NCBI GenBank assembly: GCA_026706075.1
Contig: JAPOZM010000099.1
Location: 1 to 64,000 of the forward strand
Length of the DNA: 64,000 nt
Source of the DNA: Gemmatimonadaceae bacterium
Lineage (GTDB): Bacteria; Latescibacterota; UBA2968; UBA8231
Reading direction: 5' to 3'
Part shown: one piece after another, positions 42,530 to 53,500 of the stretch
Numbering within the stretch: the first letter of the stretch is position 1
Layout of the letters: every line of letters begins with the position of its first letter
Made by a program: the position numbers and the translations under genes
Notes under the pieces: generated by a model
What the model was told of the DNA's origin: nothing
The model's database searches: none
The model's input: only the letters and a program-made list of their open reading frames with translations

Positions 42530-43537
42530 ATGCTGACCATCGGCCCCGGCCCGGACCCCTACTTCGCCTACAAGCTCCACCACGTCGACCGGGCCCGGAC
42601 CGCGTGGGTCCTCTCCGAGGAGTTCGGGCTGTACGAGGCGCTGCGCGACGGACCGGCGACGATTGCGGAAGTCGGCCGGCGGACCGGCCTGCAGGAGCGC
42701 CCCGCGGCCGTGCTCCTGGCAGCCAATGCCAGCCTCGGCATTCTCGGAACGGAAGCCGATCGGTACTACATTTTCGAGGTGATGCGCGAAATGGTCCTGG
42801 AGGGAGGCCGGGCGCGAACGGTGCCCAGGGCCCCGGACCCGGAGACCGATTGGTGGTACCGGATCATGAAGCAGGCCCTGCGCACCAACGCCCCGGTGCC
42901 GGAGGCCCTGCCCGACTGGGTGACCAATCCCAGGGGCGATGAAGACAGCACCGCCTTCGCCCCGGACCGCCATGGCTGGCGAGTGCTGTGGGGCCACGCC
43001 CTGGCCGAGGCCTTCGACTTCAGCTCCTTCCACACCGTGGCGGATCTGGGCGCCGCCACCGGGGGGGTGCTCGTCGGTCTGACCGAGCGCTGCCCGCACC
43101 TGCAGGGCATCGTCGTCGACCTGCCCTTCAGCCAGAAGACAGCGGAGGCGGCGATCCGCCAGAGCCAGGCCCGGGAGCGGGTCCGCTTCCACGCCGCCGA
43201 CTTCTTCCGCGATCCCTTCCCCGAGGGGGTCGACGTGTTCTACATGTCCCACGTGATCCACGACTGGGACGACGACCACTGCATCCGGCTGCTGCGCCGG
43301 TGTCGCGAGGCGCTGCCCGCCGGCTCGCCGGTGCTGGTGCAGGAGTACCTGCTCAACGACGACAAGACCGCCGGCCTGATCGCGGTCTTCCAGTGGTTCG
43401 GGCTGATGTTCGGCACCATCGGGGACCAGCGCACCGGTCCGGAGATCGAGGCGCTCATGACCGAGGCGGGCTTCGGCGAGACGGAGTGCCGGCCCCTCGA
43501 TCACGAGCAGGGGATCGTCATCGGCTGGAAGCGATAG
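42530..43537 (+). CDS. SAM-dependent O-methyltransferase-like protein (Methyltransf_2 family)
   Basis: 335 residues. An N-terminal winged-helix dimerisation domain (ATIAEVGRRTGLQERPAAVL) precedes the class I fold: motif I TVADLGAATGGVLVGL, the acidic VVDLPFSQ, GVDVFYMSHVIHDWDDDHC with the catalytic His-Asp region, and VLVQEYLLNDD. This is the layout of hydroxyindole/caffeate-type O-methyltransferases from secondary metabolism. ATG 42530 has GAGGAGAAG. The gene leads an apparent operon with an ABC exporter. Confidence 0.85.
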   Translation: MLTIGPGPDPYFAYKLHHVDRARTAWVLSEEFGLYEALRDGPATIAEVGRRTGLQERPAAVLLAANASLGILGTEADRYYIFEVMREMVLEGGRARTVPRAPDPETDWWYRIMKQALRTNAPVPEALPDWVTNPRGDEDSTAFAPDRHGWRVLWGHALAEAFDFSSFHTVADLGAATGGVLVGLTERCPHLQGIVVDLPFSQKTAEAAIRQSQARERVRFHAADFFRDPFPEGVDVFYMSHVIHDWDDDHCIRLLRRCREALPAGSPVLVQEYLLNDDKTAGLIAVFQWFGLMFGTIGDQRTGPEIEALMTEAGFGETECRPLDHEQGIVIGWKR

Positions 43538-43550
43538 GTCCGGACGGGTC

Positions 43551-44555
43551 GTGATACGGATCGAGGGGCTCACCAAGCGGTTCACCAGGAACGTGGGCGA
43601 CCCCGCCCTCTGGCGCAGGATCGTCGGGCGCTACCAGACCGTGCCGGTCGTCGCCATCGACGCCCTCGATCTGCACGTCGAGCAGGGCCAGTTCTTCAGC
43701 CTTCTGGGACCCAACGGGGCCGGCAAGACGAGCACCGTCCGGGTGCTGTGCACCCTCCTGCTTCCGGACGAGGGCAGCTGCCGGGTCGCCGGCTTCGACG
43801 TGGCCACCCAGCAGCGGGAGGTGCGCCGCAACATCGGCGTCTCGATCCGGGGGGAGCGCAGCGTCTACTGGAAGATCACCGGCCGCCAGAACCTGCGGTA
43901 TTTCGCCGGCCTCTACGGGATGCGGGGGCAGGAGGTGTCGCGCCGGATCGGCGAGGTGACGGAGCTGGTGGGCCTGAGCGGCCGCATCGACGACTACGTG
44001 GAGCGCTACTCGATGGGCATGAAGCAGCGGCTGGCCATCGCCGTCTCGCTGCTGCACCGGCCGCCGGTGCTGCTCCTCGACGAGCCGACGATCGGCCTGG
44101 ACCCCAACGGGGCCAGGGCCCTCCGCGGTCTGCTGAGAGAGCTCTGCGAGCGGGAGGGGGTGACCATCTTCTACACGACCCACTACCTCCACGAGGCCGA
44201 GGAGCTGTCCCATCGGCTGGCGATCATCCACGAGGGGAGGAAGGTCCTCGAGGGATCGCCCGACGAGGTGCGCAGCGCCCTGGGGGACAACCGCATCGTC
44301 GAGGTGCAGCTGGCGCCCGGCCCCGAGGCGCCGGTGGACTCGCTGCGGAACCACGCCATGGTGGAGAAGGTGATCTCGGAGAGTCGCCAGCCGACGGTGA
44401 TCACCCTGCGCCTGGAGATGAAGGAGGCGATCGAGTCGGTCGTCGAGATCGCCGCCGCCGAGGGGTTCGCCAACGGCCGGGTGCTCGGCCTGAGCCTGGT
44501 GCGGCCGACCCTGGAGGACGTCTTCGCATCGGTGACCGGGGAGGCCCACGGGTGA
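43551..44555 (+). CDS. ABC transporter ATP-binding protein
   Basis: 334 residues with Walker A GPNGAGKTST, Q-loop region GVSIRGERSVY, signature YSMGMKQRL and Walker B VLLLDEPTIGLDP followed by H-loop TTHYLHEAEE. A C-terminal extension of about 90 residues resembles the DrrA/CcmA-type accessory domain. The GTG start at 43551 lies 13 bp after the methyltransferase stop, and its end overlaps the next permease by four bases. It drives the two permeases that follow. Confidence 0.94.
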   Translation: MIRIEGLTKRFTRNVGDPALWRRIVGRYQTVPVVAIDALDLHVEQGQFFSLLGPNGAGKTSTVRVLCTLLLPDEGSCRVAGFDVATQQREVRRNIGVSIRGERSVYWKITGRQNLRYFAGLYGMRGQEVSRRIGEVTELVGLSGRIDDYVERYSMGMKQRLAIAVSLLHRPPVLLLDEPTIGLDPNGARALRGLLRELCEREGVTIFYTTHYLHEAEELSHRLAIIHEGRKVLEGSPDEVRSALGDNRIVEVQLAPGPEAPVDSLRNHAMVEKVISESRQPTVITLRLEMKEAIESVVEIAAAEGFANGRVLGLSLVRPTLEDVFASVTGEAHG

Positions 44556-45415
44556 GCGAGGACCTCCGCGCCCTACCCGGCAGCGTCTCGTGGTATCTCC
44601 ATGACTCGTTCGCAACCGCGAAGCGCATGGTCCTGCGGATGCGGCGATATCCGAGCTGGCTCCTCAACCTGGGTCTGGGCCCGATCCTGATGATCCTTCC
44701 CTTCGTCTTTCTCGGAGACACCCTCGTGGGCCAGGGCCGGCCGCTGACCGGGTCCGCCTTCGGCGACTACGACTACGGCGGTTACGTCGGCTACCTGGCG
44801 GTGCCCCTGATCGCCGTCACCCTCTCGAACACGGTGTTCACGTGGCTCGGCAATCTCCTGAGAATGGAGCGCCGCTCGGGCACCCTGGAGCGGGTGCTGG
44901 TGTCGGCCCAGTTCCCCTCCGCTCTCTTCCTCGGCACCGCCCTGGGCCACTTGTTCTACATGGGGCTCTTCGTCGCCGCCACCGTCCTGCTGCTGCAGAT
45001 CTGGATCCCTCTCGACTTCAACATCGCCTGGGCGTCGGCGGCGGCTGCCATCTTCCTGCACCTGGCGGTCACCTACGGGCTCGCCTTCGCCATGTCGAGC
45101 GCCCTGCTGCGGATCGCCGACAGCTGGGCGGTCCAGCTGGTGATCTCGAAGGGCGTTCTGGCCCTGCTGGCGGGGGCCACCTTCCCCATCGCGATCTATC
45201 CCGAGTGGCTGCAGACGATCGCTCGCATGGTGCCCTTCACCTGGGCCTTCGATCTGGAGCGCCGGTCCCTGCTGCGGGCGGAGCCCTTCGGCGAGATGGC
45301 GCCGGACCTGGCCGTTCTGGCCGGCATGACCGTGCTCTGCTGGGTCGCCGGCTTCCTCTTTCTCGGCCGCGAGCTGAACGCCGCCCGGCGGACCGGCGTC
45401 CTGGGGAGTTTCTAG
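44552..45415 (+). CDS. ABC-2-type transporter permease
   Basis: 287 residues with six predicted membrane segments. The first follows RYPSWLLNLGLGPILMILPF; the ABC-2 loop is MERRSGTLERVLVSAQFPSA. The GTG start overlaps the ATPase stop (GTGA), so synthesis is coupled. It pairs with the permease that starts 2 bp after its stop. Confidence 0.9.
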   Translation: MSEDLRALPGSVSWYLHDSFATAKRMVLRMRRYPSWLLNLGLGPILMILPFVFLGDTLVGQGRPLTGSAFGDYDYGGYVGYLAVPLIAVTLSNTVFTWLGNLLRMERRSGTLERVLVSAQFPSALFLGTALGHLFYMGLFVAATVLLLQIWIPLDFNIAWASAAAAIFLHLAVTYGLAFAMSSALLRIADSWAVQLVISKGVLALLAGATFPIAIYPEWLQTIARMVPFTWAFDLERRSLLRAEPFGEMAPDLAVLAGMTVLCWVAGFLFLGRELNAARRTGVLGSF

Positions 45416-45416
45416 A

Positions 45417-46295
45417 GTGCCGGCGGCCGTCCTCGCTCCCGGAGGCGCGCGGCAGGAGCTCCGCGCCCTCTTCCTGGCGACCCTGCACCAGCTCCTGGTC
45501 GAGAGCCGCTACCGCGTCAAGTTCGTCATCGATCTCCTCGGCCATCTCCTGGCGACCCTGCCGATCATTCTCACGGCCTGGGCCTTTTCCGACGGCCGCG
45601 CTTCCGAACGGCTGGCGGAGCTCACGGGCCTGCCGGACCAGTTCACCTTCATGATGCTCGGCCTGATCGCCTTCACGGCCCTGGGCATCGGCAACATGGT
45701 CCTCCTCGAGACCCACGTCGCCGGCGGCCTGGCCACCGAGATGATGACCGGCACGCTGGAGCGGCTGTTCACCATGCCCGTCCATCGCCTCAGCCTGGTC
45801 CTGGGGATCGGCCTCTACTACCTGGTCCTGTTCTGCTGGCAGTCGATCACCCTCTTCGCGGGGGCGGCCCTGCTCGTCGGGTTCGAACCCGCGCTGACCG
45901 CCGGCGGTCTGCTCCAGGCGGCGCTGGCCCTGGCCATGCTGCTGGCGCTGAACCTCTTCCTGGGGATCGCCGCAGCCGGCCTCGTCATGGCCTTCAAGGA
46001 CCACTCCGTCTCCGTCCTGCTCTTTCACCGGCCCATGGCCATGCTGAGCGGCGCCTACTTCCTGGTCGAGCTGATTCCGAATCCCTTCCGGTGGCTGGCC
46101 TCCGTGAACCCGGTCGCCTACGCCATCGACCTCTTCCGCGGCACCCTCACCGGCACGACGCTCCTGGCCCCTTCGGTGGAGACCGGGATGGCCATCGTCG
46201 CCGCCATGGTGGCCGGCGTCGGCCTGCTCTCGGTGCTCCTCTTTCGCCGCATGATGGTCCGGCTCGAGCGGACGGGTTCGCTGGCCCTGTTCTGA
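45417..46295 (+). CDS. ABC-2-type transporter permease
   Basis: 292 residues, six predicted segments, with the ABC-2 loop TEMMTGTLERLFTMPVHRLS after the second. GTG 45417 follows the previous stop by one base. With the ATPase and the permease before it, it forms a complete heterodimeric exporter. The neighbouring O-methyltransferase hints at a methylated small molecule as cargo, which is inference only. Confidence 0.9.
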   Translation: MPAAVLAPGGARQELRALFLATLHQLLVESRYRVKFVIDLLGHLLATLPIILTAWAFSDGRASERLAELTGLPDQFTFMMLGLIAFTALGIGNMVLLETHVAGGLATEMMTGTLERLFTMPVHRLSLVLGIGLYYLVLFCWQSITLFAGAALLVGFEPALTAGGLLQAALALAMLLALNLFLGIAAAGLVMAFKDHSVSVLLFHRPMAMLSGAYFLVELIPNPFRWLASVNPVAYAIDLFRGTLTGTTLLAPSVETGMAIVAAMVAGVGLLSVLLFRRMMVRLERTGSLALF

Positions 46296-46702
46296 TGACG
46301 GCACTCCATCACCTGAGACTCAATCTCTCCGACCTCTCCCGTTCGAGAGCCTTCTACGGGCCCATCTTGCGGTGGCTCGGGTTTCGCGAGCTCGATCCAC
46401 ACTCGACCCCGGAGGGAGGCGTCGATCGTTACCGGTGGGAGAAAGAGGGCTTCGTCTTCCTGTTGAGTAAGGCAGATCCAAGATCGAGGCACGACCGAAG
46501 TGCCGTGGGCCTGCACCATCTGGCGTTTGCCGTGCCCAGTCGCGGCCATGTGGATGCCTTCTACCAGGAGGTCCTCCTCGAGCTGCCCGATGCGGTGGTC
46601 GAGGATCCCCCGGTGGACTGTCCCGAGTACAGGGATGGCTACTACGCCACGTACTTTCTCGACCCTGACGGGATAAAGCTGGAAGTCGTCTTTACGCCGT
46701 GA
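46295..46702 (+). CDS. VOC-family protein (glyoxalase-like)
   Basis: 135 residues with the paired VOC modules: HHLRLNLSDLSRSRAFYGP at the start, GLHHLAFAVPSRGHVDAFY in the middle and DPDGIKLEVVFTP at the end. Possible metal ligands are the first His, the second-module His and the last Glu. The ATG overlaps the permease stop (TGATG). In this position it could be a resistance or modifying protein, but no specific call is justified. Confidence 0.85.
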   Translation: MTALHHLRLNLSDLSRSRAFYGPILRWLGFRELDPHSTPEGGVDRYRWEKEGFVFLLSKADPRSRHDRSAVGLHHLAFAVPSRGHVDAFYQEVLLELPDAVVEDPPVDCPEYRDGYYATYFLDPDGIKLEVVFTP

Positions 46703-46717
46703 ACGAGTGAGGGCTTC

Positions 46718-47059
46718 ATGATCAAGCGGTATCCCGGAAAGGCGGTGGGCCGAAGCGAGTCGGTCGAGCATGGTGGCATCGTCTACACCGCCGTCATCGC
46801 GCCCGACTTGTCGGCGGATCTGAAGGGTCAGACCGAGCAGGCCCTGGAACAGCTGGACCGGAACCTCGCCGAGGCCGGGACCGACCGGACCCGCCTGCTC
46901 TCCGTGACCATCTACCTGACCGACATCTCGAAGAAGCCGATCCTGAATCAGGTGTGGGACGCCTGGATCGGGACGGAGAGCTGGCCGCAACGAGCCTGCG
47001 TGGAGGTGAGACTCGAGGGCGATACGGAGGTCGAGATCGTCGCCGTGGCGGCGAAGTAG
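46718..47059 (+). CDS. RidA/YjgF-family protein
   Basis: 113 residues with the RidA layout: GGIVYTAVIAPDLSADLKGQ, then ALEQLDRNLAEAGTDRTRLL and the closing signature WPQRACVEVRL. RidA proteins hydrolyse reactive enamine/imine intermediates; the key Arg before the Cys-x-x-x-Val block is present (QRACVEV). It begins 15 bp after the VOC gene. Confidence 0.85.
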   Translation: MIKRYPGKAVGRSESVEHGGIVYTAVIAPDLSADLKGQTEQALEQLDRNLAEAGTDRTRLLSVTIYLTDISKKPILNQVWDAWIGTESWPQRACVEVRLEGDTEVEIVAVAAK

Positions 47060-47139
47060 AGCGGGACTTCGCCTCAACCGCTGTTCCAGATCCTGCGGCG
47101 GCTTGCCCCGGCCGACGCGGCTGCCCCACCTTCACCTGC

Positions 47140-50100
47140 ATGCGCTTCTCCGGTTCCGGTCTCACCCTCTCCGCAACGGATCTGTCCAGGCACCTCGGCT
47201 GCCGCCACCTGACGCAGCTCGATCTTCGGCGCGCCAGGGGAGATCTGGACAGGCCGTACCGGCACGACCCCGCCGTGGAGGTGCTGCAGCAGAAGGGGCT
47301 GGAGCACGAGCGGGGCTACCTGGACCATCTGCGGGACCGGGGCCTGCGGGTGCAGGAACTGCCGGACATCCGGAATCTCGGGGCGACGCGCCAGGCCCTG
47401 GCCGAAGGGGCTGACGCCATCGCCCAGGCGTGGCTGAGCGATGGGCGCTGGACTGGTATCGCCGACGTACTGCTGAGAGTTCCGGGCCCCAGCGGCCTGG
47501 GGGACTACCACTACGAGGTGGTGGACACCAAGCTCTCGGCGAACACGAAGCCGGGGACCCTCCTCCAACTCTGCCTCTACGCCGATCTCCTGGGCGAGCT
47601 GCAGGGCCACCGACCGGAGAGGGTCATGGTGATGACCCCGGGCACCGGCTTCGAGCCCGAGGTCTACCGGGTCGATCACTACGAGGCATACTACCAACAG
47701 GTGAAGACCCGCCTCGACAGGGAGGCCCGGGCGGGCGCCTCCACCTATCCCGAGCCCTGCGACCACTGCAGCGTCTGCGACTGGTGGAAGCGATGCGACC
47801 AGCAGCGCCGGGACGACGATCACCTGAGCCTTGTGGCCGGGATCACCCGCATCCAGCGCAACGAGCTGACCGGGTTGGGGATCGAGACCCTGGAGCGTTT
47901 TCGGCCAGGAGCCGCTGGCAGCCGACCTGAAGCCGGAACGGGGCAGCCGCGAGAGTCTGGACGCCGCCCAGCACCAGGCCCACGTGCAGCTCGAGGATCG
48001 GTCAAGGCCGCCATACTACGAGATGCTGGAGGTCGGTGAGGGCAGCGGCCTGGCGCGCCTGCCGGAGCCGGATCCCGGGGACCTGTTCTTCGACCTGGAG
48101 GGCGATCCCTTCGCCGGCGACGGAGGCCTGGAGTATCTCTTCGGATGGGCCGCGGTTCCGGCCGACGGCGGGGATCCCGCCTACGGACACGCCTGGGCTC
48201 ACAACGCTTCGACGGAACGGTCCGCCTTCGAGGACTTCATCGACATGGTGATGGAGCGCCGGAGAGACCATCCCGCCATGCACGTCTACCACTACGCCCC
48301 GTACGAGCCCGCGGGCCTCAAGCGGCTCATGGGCCGCTACGCCACCCGCGCGCACGAGGTGGACGAGTTGCTGCGCGCCGAGGTCTTCGTCGACCTCTAC
48401 CAGGTGACCCGCCAGGCCGTGCGCGCCGGCGTCGAGAGCTACTCCATCAAGCAGCTGGAGCGGTTCTTCGGGTACGAGCGCCGCGTCGACCTGCCGGACG
48501 TGAGCCTTCCAAAGCGCCGGCTGGAGGTTCTGCTGCAGACCGGGCAGGGGCAGGAGGCGCCCGACGAGATCCGCAAGATCGTGCGCGGATACAACGAGGA
48601 CGACTGCGTCTCCACCTGGCGCCTGCGGGAGTGGCTGGAGGAACGGCGGGACGAGTGGATCGCCGCCGGCGTCGAGGTGCCGCGGCCTCCGCCGAAGGAG
48701 GGGGAGGCCGGGGAAGAGCTGAAGGAGTGGCAGCAGGAGCTGGAGGACCTGCGCGAACGGCTGATCGAGGGAGTGCCGGAGCTGCCGGAGAAGCGGAACG
48801 GGGAGGGGCAGGCGCGCTGGCTGCTGGCCCACATGCTCGACTGGCACTGGCGCGAGGAGAAGACGGCCTGGTGGGAGTTCTACCGGCTTTGCGATCTGGC
48901 CGAGGAGGATCTGCGCGAGGAGAAGGCGGCCATCGCCGGGCTCGAGTGGCGGGAGCAGCTGCCGAAGGTGGGCAGGGAGAGAACCCCCCGCCACCGCTAC
49001 TCCTATCCCGAGCAGCTCGTCGAGATCGGTGAAGGGGCCGAGGTCTACGACGAGGCGGGCGGGAAGCTGGGTTCCGTGGTCGGCATCGACCTCGCCTCGG
49101 GGACGGTGGACATCAAGCACCGGGGAGACAGGAAGGAGGACCGCCCGCGCTGCGTCTTCGAGCACGGCGTGGTCGGCACGAGGGTATTGCGGGCGAGCCT
49201 GATGCGCCTGGGGGACTGGGTGGCGGCGAACGGCGTGAACGCCGGAGACCCCGGAAGCCCCGCCCGCGCCGGCCGCGACCTGCTGCTCCGACTCCCTCCA
49301 AGGCGCTCGGCCGGCGGCCCCCTGCTGCGCGAAGGGGAGGACGCGGCCGATGCCGCGCGCCGCCTGGCCGGGGAGCTCGACGGGGGCGCCCTGCCCGTGC
49401 AGGGGCCTCCGGGCAGCGGCAAGACCTGGGCCGGGGCCCGCATGATCGTCGAGCTGGTGAAGCGGGGGCAGCGCGTCGGCGTCTCCGCGGTGAGCCACAA
49501 GGTGATCGAGAATCTGCTGCTGAGCGTGATCGGAGCCGCCGCCAAGGAGGGGGTGGAGCCGGCCTGCCTGCACAAGGTGACGGAGCGCTCGGCCGAGCCG
49601 CCGCAAGGGATCGAGGAGACCGCGGACACCCGGAAGCCCCTCGCCGACCTGGAGTCGGGCGAGGTGAAGGTCGTGGGCGGAACCGCCTGGCTGTGGGCGC
49701 ACGAGGACTACGCCGGTTCGGTGGACGTGCTCTTCGTCGACGAGGCGGGGCAGATGAGCCTGGCCAACGTGCTGGCCATGAGCCCCTGCGCCCGCAACCT
49801 CGTGCTCCTCGGCGACCCGCAGCAGTTGGAGCAGCCCCAGCAGGGCAGCCACCCGGAGGGGACGGACGTCTCGGCCCTGCAGCACGTGATCGGCGAGGGC
49901 AGCGTCATGCCGCCGGAGAAAGGCCTCTTCCTGGAGCAGACCTGGCGCCTGCACCCGGCGATCTGCGGCTTCACCTCGAAGCAGTTCTACGAGGGGCAGC
50001 TGACCTCCCGGGAGGGCATGGAACTACAGGAGCTCGAGGGACCGACGAAGTATGCCGGCGCCGGCCTCCGGGTGGAGGAGGTCGCCCACGAGGGGAACCA

Positions 50101-50539
50101 GAGCTCGAGCCCGGAAGAGGTGGAGAGGGTGGCCCAGATCGTGGCCGACCTGACCCGCAAGGGTGTCACCTAGAAGGGTGCCGGCGGAGAGACGAAGCCC
50201 CTGGGGATCGAGGACGTGCTCGTGGTGGCCCCCTACAACGCCCAGGTGGCCAGGCTGCAGGAGAGGCTGGGTCCCAGGGCGAAGGTGGGCACGGTGGACC
50301 GGTTCCAGGGGCAGGAGGCCGCGGCCGTCGTCTACAGCATGACCACCTCGTCGCCGGAGGATGCGCCCCGGGGCATGGAGTTCCTGTACAGCCTCAACCG
50401 GCTGAACGTGGCCACCAGCCGTGCTCGTTGCGTCTGTATCCTGGTGGCGAGTCCGAAGCTGTTCGAGCCCGAGTGCCGCTCGGTGCGCCAGATGCGCCTG
50501 GCGAACGGGGTGTGCGCCTTCGTGGCGGAGTCGCCCTGA
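47140..50539 (+). pseudogene. TM0106-family RecB-like nuclease/helicase, interrupted
   Basis: The parts in order are: a RecB-like nuclease domain with VVDTKLS and a C-terminal Cys cluster (CDHCSVCDWWKRCDQQ); an RNase-H-like exonuclease domain beginning FFDLEGDPF; and an SF1 helicase with Walker A GPPGSGKT and DEAGQM, ending in VDRFQGQEAAAVVYS and NVATSRARC. An extra T in a TTTT run (47898-47901) breaks the frame after IETLERF. An in-frame TAG at 50171-50173 stands where the family usually has Trp; the helicase end continues in the same frame to 50539. The nuclease, exonuclease and main helicase parts look intact, so this is a young pseudogene or a sequence with two errors. Confidence 0.75.
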
Positions 50540-50556
50540 ACAGGGGGTCTGCACCG

Positions 50557-53500
50557 GTGCGCGCTCGAGCAATCGCCCTGACCATCCTCCTGTCGCAGTC
50601 CGCCACAGGGGCCCCCTTCGACCGGGGCACCCGGCTGCTGGTTCAGCCGGACGGAACCAGCTTCACCGTCCGTGAGTGGGGGGATGAGTTCGGGCATCGC
50701 CTGTCAACCGAGCAGGGGGAGGTAACCCACGATGTGGGTACCGGGTACCACCACTACGCCCGCTATGCCGAGGTCACCGGAAGGGGAGTCGCGGCCCCGA
50801 CCTCACTGCGGGTCGGCCGGGACGACACCTCCGGCGACCTGTGGAAACTCCGGGTAACGCAGGCGAAGGTATTCAGGGCGATAGTGTGGAGAGAGCGAGG
50901 GAGGTGGTTCAATGAGCCTCCCGGAGCGGGTCGCTATCTCGCGGAGTCGTGCGCCAACGGCATCGCCGTGCCGGAGCCGATGGACCACCCCGGTCTCGTG
51001 AGGGACTGCGAGGTGCTCCTGACCGTTGGCGATAGCTTGCGTGGGCTCAGCCATGGTATGACCCATACCTGGAACCCGGAAACGCCGCTCACCGAGTGGG
51101 GAGGGGTAACGGTGAGCAATGGCCGGGTCACGGAGTTGAGACTTCGGGGCGGAGTGATTCCGTTTCTGATGGGTTCGATTCCGCCCGGATTGGCTCAATT
51201 GGATGAACTGGAGGGGTTGTTCCTCGACTACAACGCGCTGACCGGCTCGATCCCGCCGGAATTGGCACAGCTGAGACAGTTGAAGGAGTTGTCTCTCGGC
51301 CACAACGCCCTGACCGGTTCGATTCCCCCCGAGTTGGGCGACTTGATCCACCTGGAGATTCTGTTCCTCAACAGCAACGCCTTGAGCGGCGAGATTCCGC
51401 CGGAGCTGGCTCGACTGACACGGCTCAGGAGGTTGGACCTCGAACTCAACGCGCTGACCGGCTCGATCCCGCCCGCATTGGCTCAACTGAGAGAGCTGAA
51501 ATACCTGCTCCTCGGCTACAACGCGTTGACCGGCAGGATCCCGAAGGAGATGGGCCAACTGGCCGGCCTGAAAGGCCTGTTTCTCAACGACAACGAACTG
51601 ACCGGTTCGATCCCTCGCGAGTTCGGCCAGTTGGTCGGCCTGGATAGTCTGGCCCTCCATGGCAACGCACTGTCGGGGCCAGTACCGCAGGAGTTCGGCC
51701 GACTGACCAGCCTGAAGCGGTTGCTGCTCAACGACAACGGGTTGACGGGGCCGATTCCCACCGAGCTGGGCCAGTTGAGGAGACTGGAGGAGTTGAGTCT
51801 GGACTTCAACCAGCTGACCGGTGCGATCCCGCCGGAGTTGGGCAAGCTCCTCGACCTTGAGGAACTGTGGCTCGGCGATAATGCGATCTCCGGATCGATC
51901 CCTCCCGAGTTGGGCGCGTTGAGGCAGCTCCGGAGACTCAGCCTTCACAACAACAGGATCTCGGGGGCCATCCCCTCCTGGCTCGCTCAACTCGAAGAGC
52001 TGGAGGTGCTGATTCTGGGCCACAACGCGCTCACCGGCACGATCCCACCGGAGTTTGGCCAGCTGACCGACCTGGAGGGGCTGTACTTGCAGAAGAACGA
52101 ACTGACGGGCGGGATTCCACCCACCCTGGGGCAACTGACCGGTCTGGAAGACTTGTCCCTCGAGGACAACGATCTGACAGGGACGATTCCGCCCGAACTG
52201 GGAAGACTGACTCGGCTGCGGTCTCTCAATCTGTCCGGCAACGCCTTGACAGGGACGATCCCACCGGAACTGGGGCAGTTGGCTGAGCTCTGGCGGTTGG
52301 ACCTGCGCAACAACGAGCTGAGTGGAACCTTTCCTCCCGAGTTGAGGCAGCTGCCTGAACGTGCAAACGTGTCCCTTGGCGGCAACGCCTTGACTGGATG
52401 CGTACCGGCTGGAATCTGCGAGCCGGATCTTTGTGACAATGGCATTGTCGTGCCGAATCCGCAGGACCATCCCGGTCTGGTGGCAGATTGTGAGGTGCTC
52501 CTGATGATTCGCGACAGGCTGGACGTCCGGGGGGCCTTGGATTGGAGCACGTACACACCTGTCGATGAGTGGGGAGGGTGGGGAGCTGTGAGGATCGACG
52601 ACTCTCGCGTTACGGGGTTATACGTCCAGGGCAGAGGGCTGGCGGGCCCCATCCCGCCCGAGCTGAGCGAGTTGACACAACTCAGGTGGCTGAGGCTGGG
52701 GAGCAACAAGCTGACAGGTCCAATACCGCCCGAGTTGGGCAATCTGAGCGAGCTGCAGTACCTGGGTCTCTCCGGCAACGAGCTGACCGCGATTCCCCCT
52801 GAATTGGCGCAACTTGCTCAGCTCGAGCGGCTGAACCTCTCCCACAACGAGTTGATGGGGCCGATCCCGCCGGAGTTGGGACGATTGACGGCACTCCGGG
52901 AGGTGGACCTGTACAGCAATCAGTTGGCAGGATCGATCCCGCCAGAGCTGGGAGAGTTGTCTCAGCTCAAGAGGTTGGACCTCAAGGACAACCAGTTGAT
53001 GGGGCCGATTCCGGCAGAGCTGGGCGATCTTGCCAGTCTCGAGAGGTTGTACCTCCAGAACAACCGGTTGGCCGGTCAGATCCCGGAAGAACTGGGAGGA
53101 CTGGCCGATCTCCAGATGCTCGACCTCTCGATCAACCAGTTGACGGGCCCGATCCCGGAAGGGCTGGCAAGGCTGACACAGCTCGAAAGCCTGTGCCTCC
53201 AAGGCAATCAGTTGACGGACGGAATCCCCCCCGAACTGGGGGTATTGGAGAATCTTCAGATACTTGACCTCTCAACCAATCAGTTGATGGGCCCGATCCC
53301 GTCGGAATTGGGCCAGCTGATGAGGCTCTGGGAGTTGAACCTCAGCAGCAACCAGTTGACAGGATCGGTCCCGGCGGAACTGGGAGAGTTGACTCGGCTC
53401 GGAAGGCTGTACCTTCGCCACAACCAGTTGGCGGGTCAGATCCCGGTAGTGCTGGGCCAATTGACCCGCGTCCACATACTCGACCTCTCCGACAACCGGT

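Noticed and set aside
50171..50173. Programmed stop-codon reassignment or recoding at the TAG
   Set aside because: TAG is used as a normal stop elsewhere (for example at 112-114, 24569-24571, 45413-45415) and the same gene also has a frameshift, so simple decay or error is more likely.
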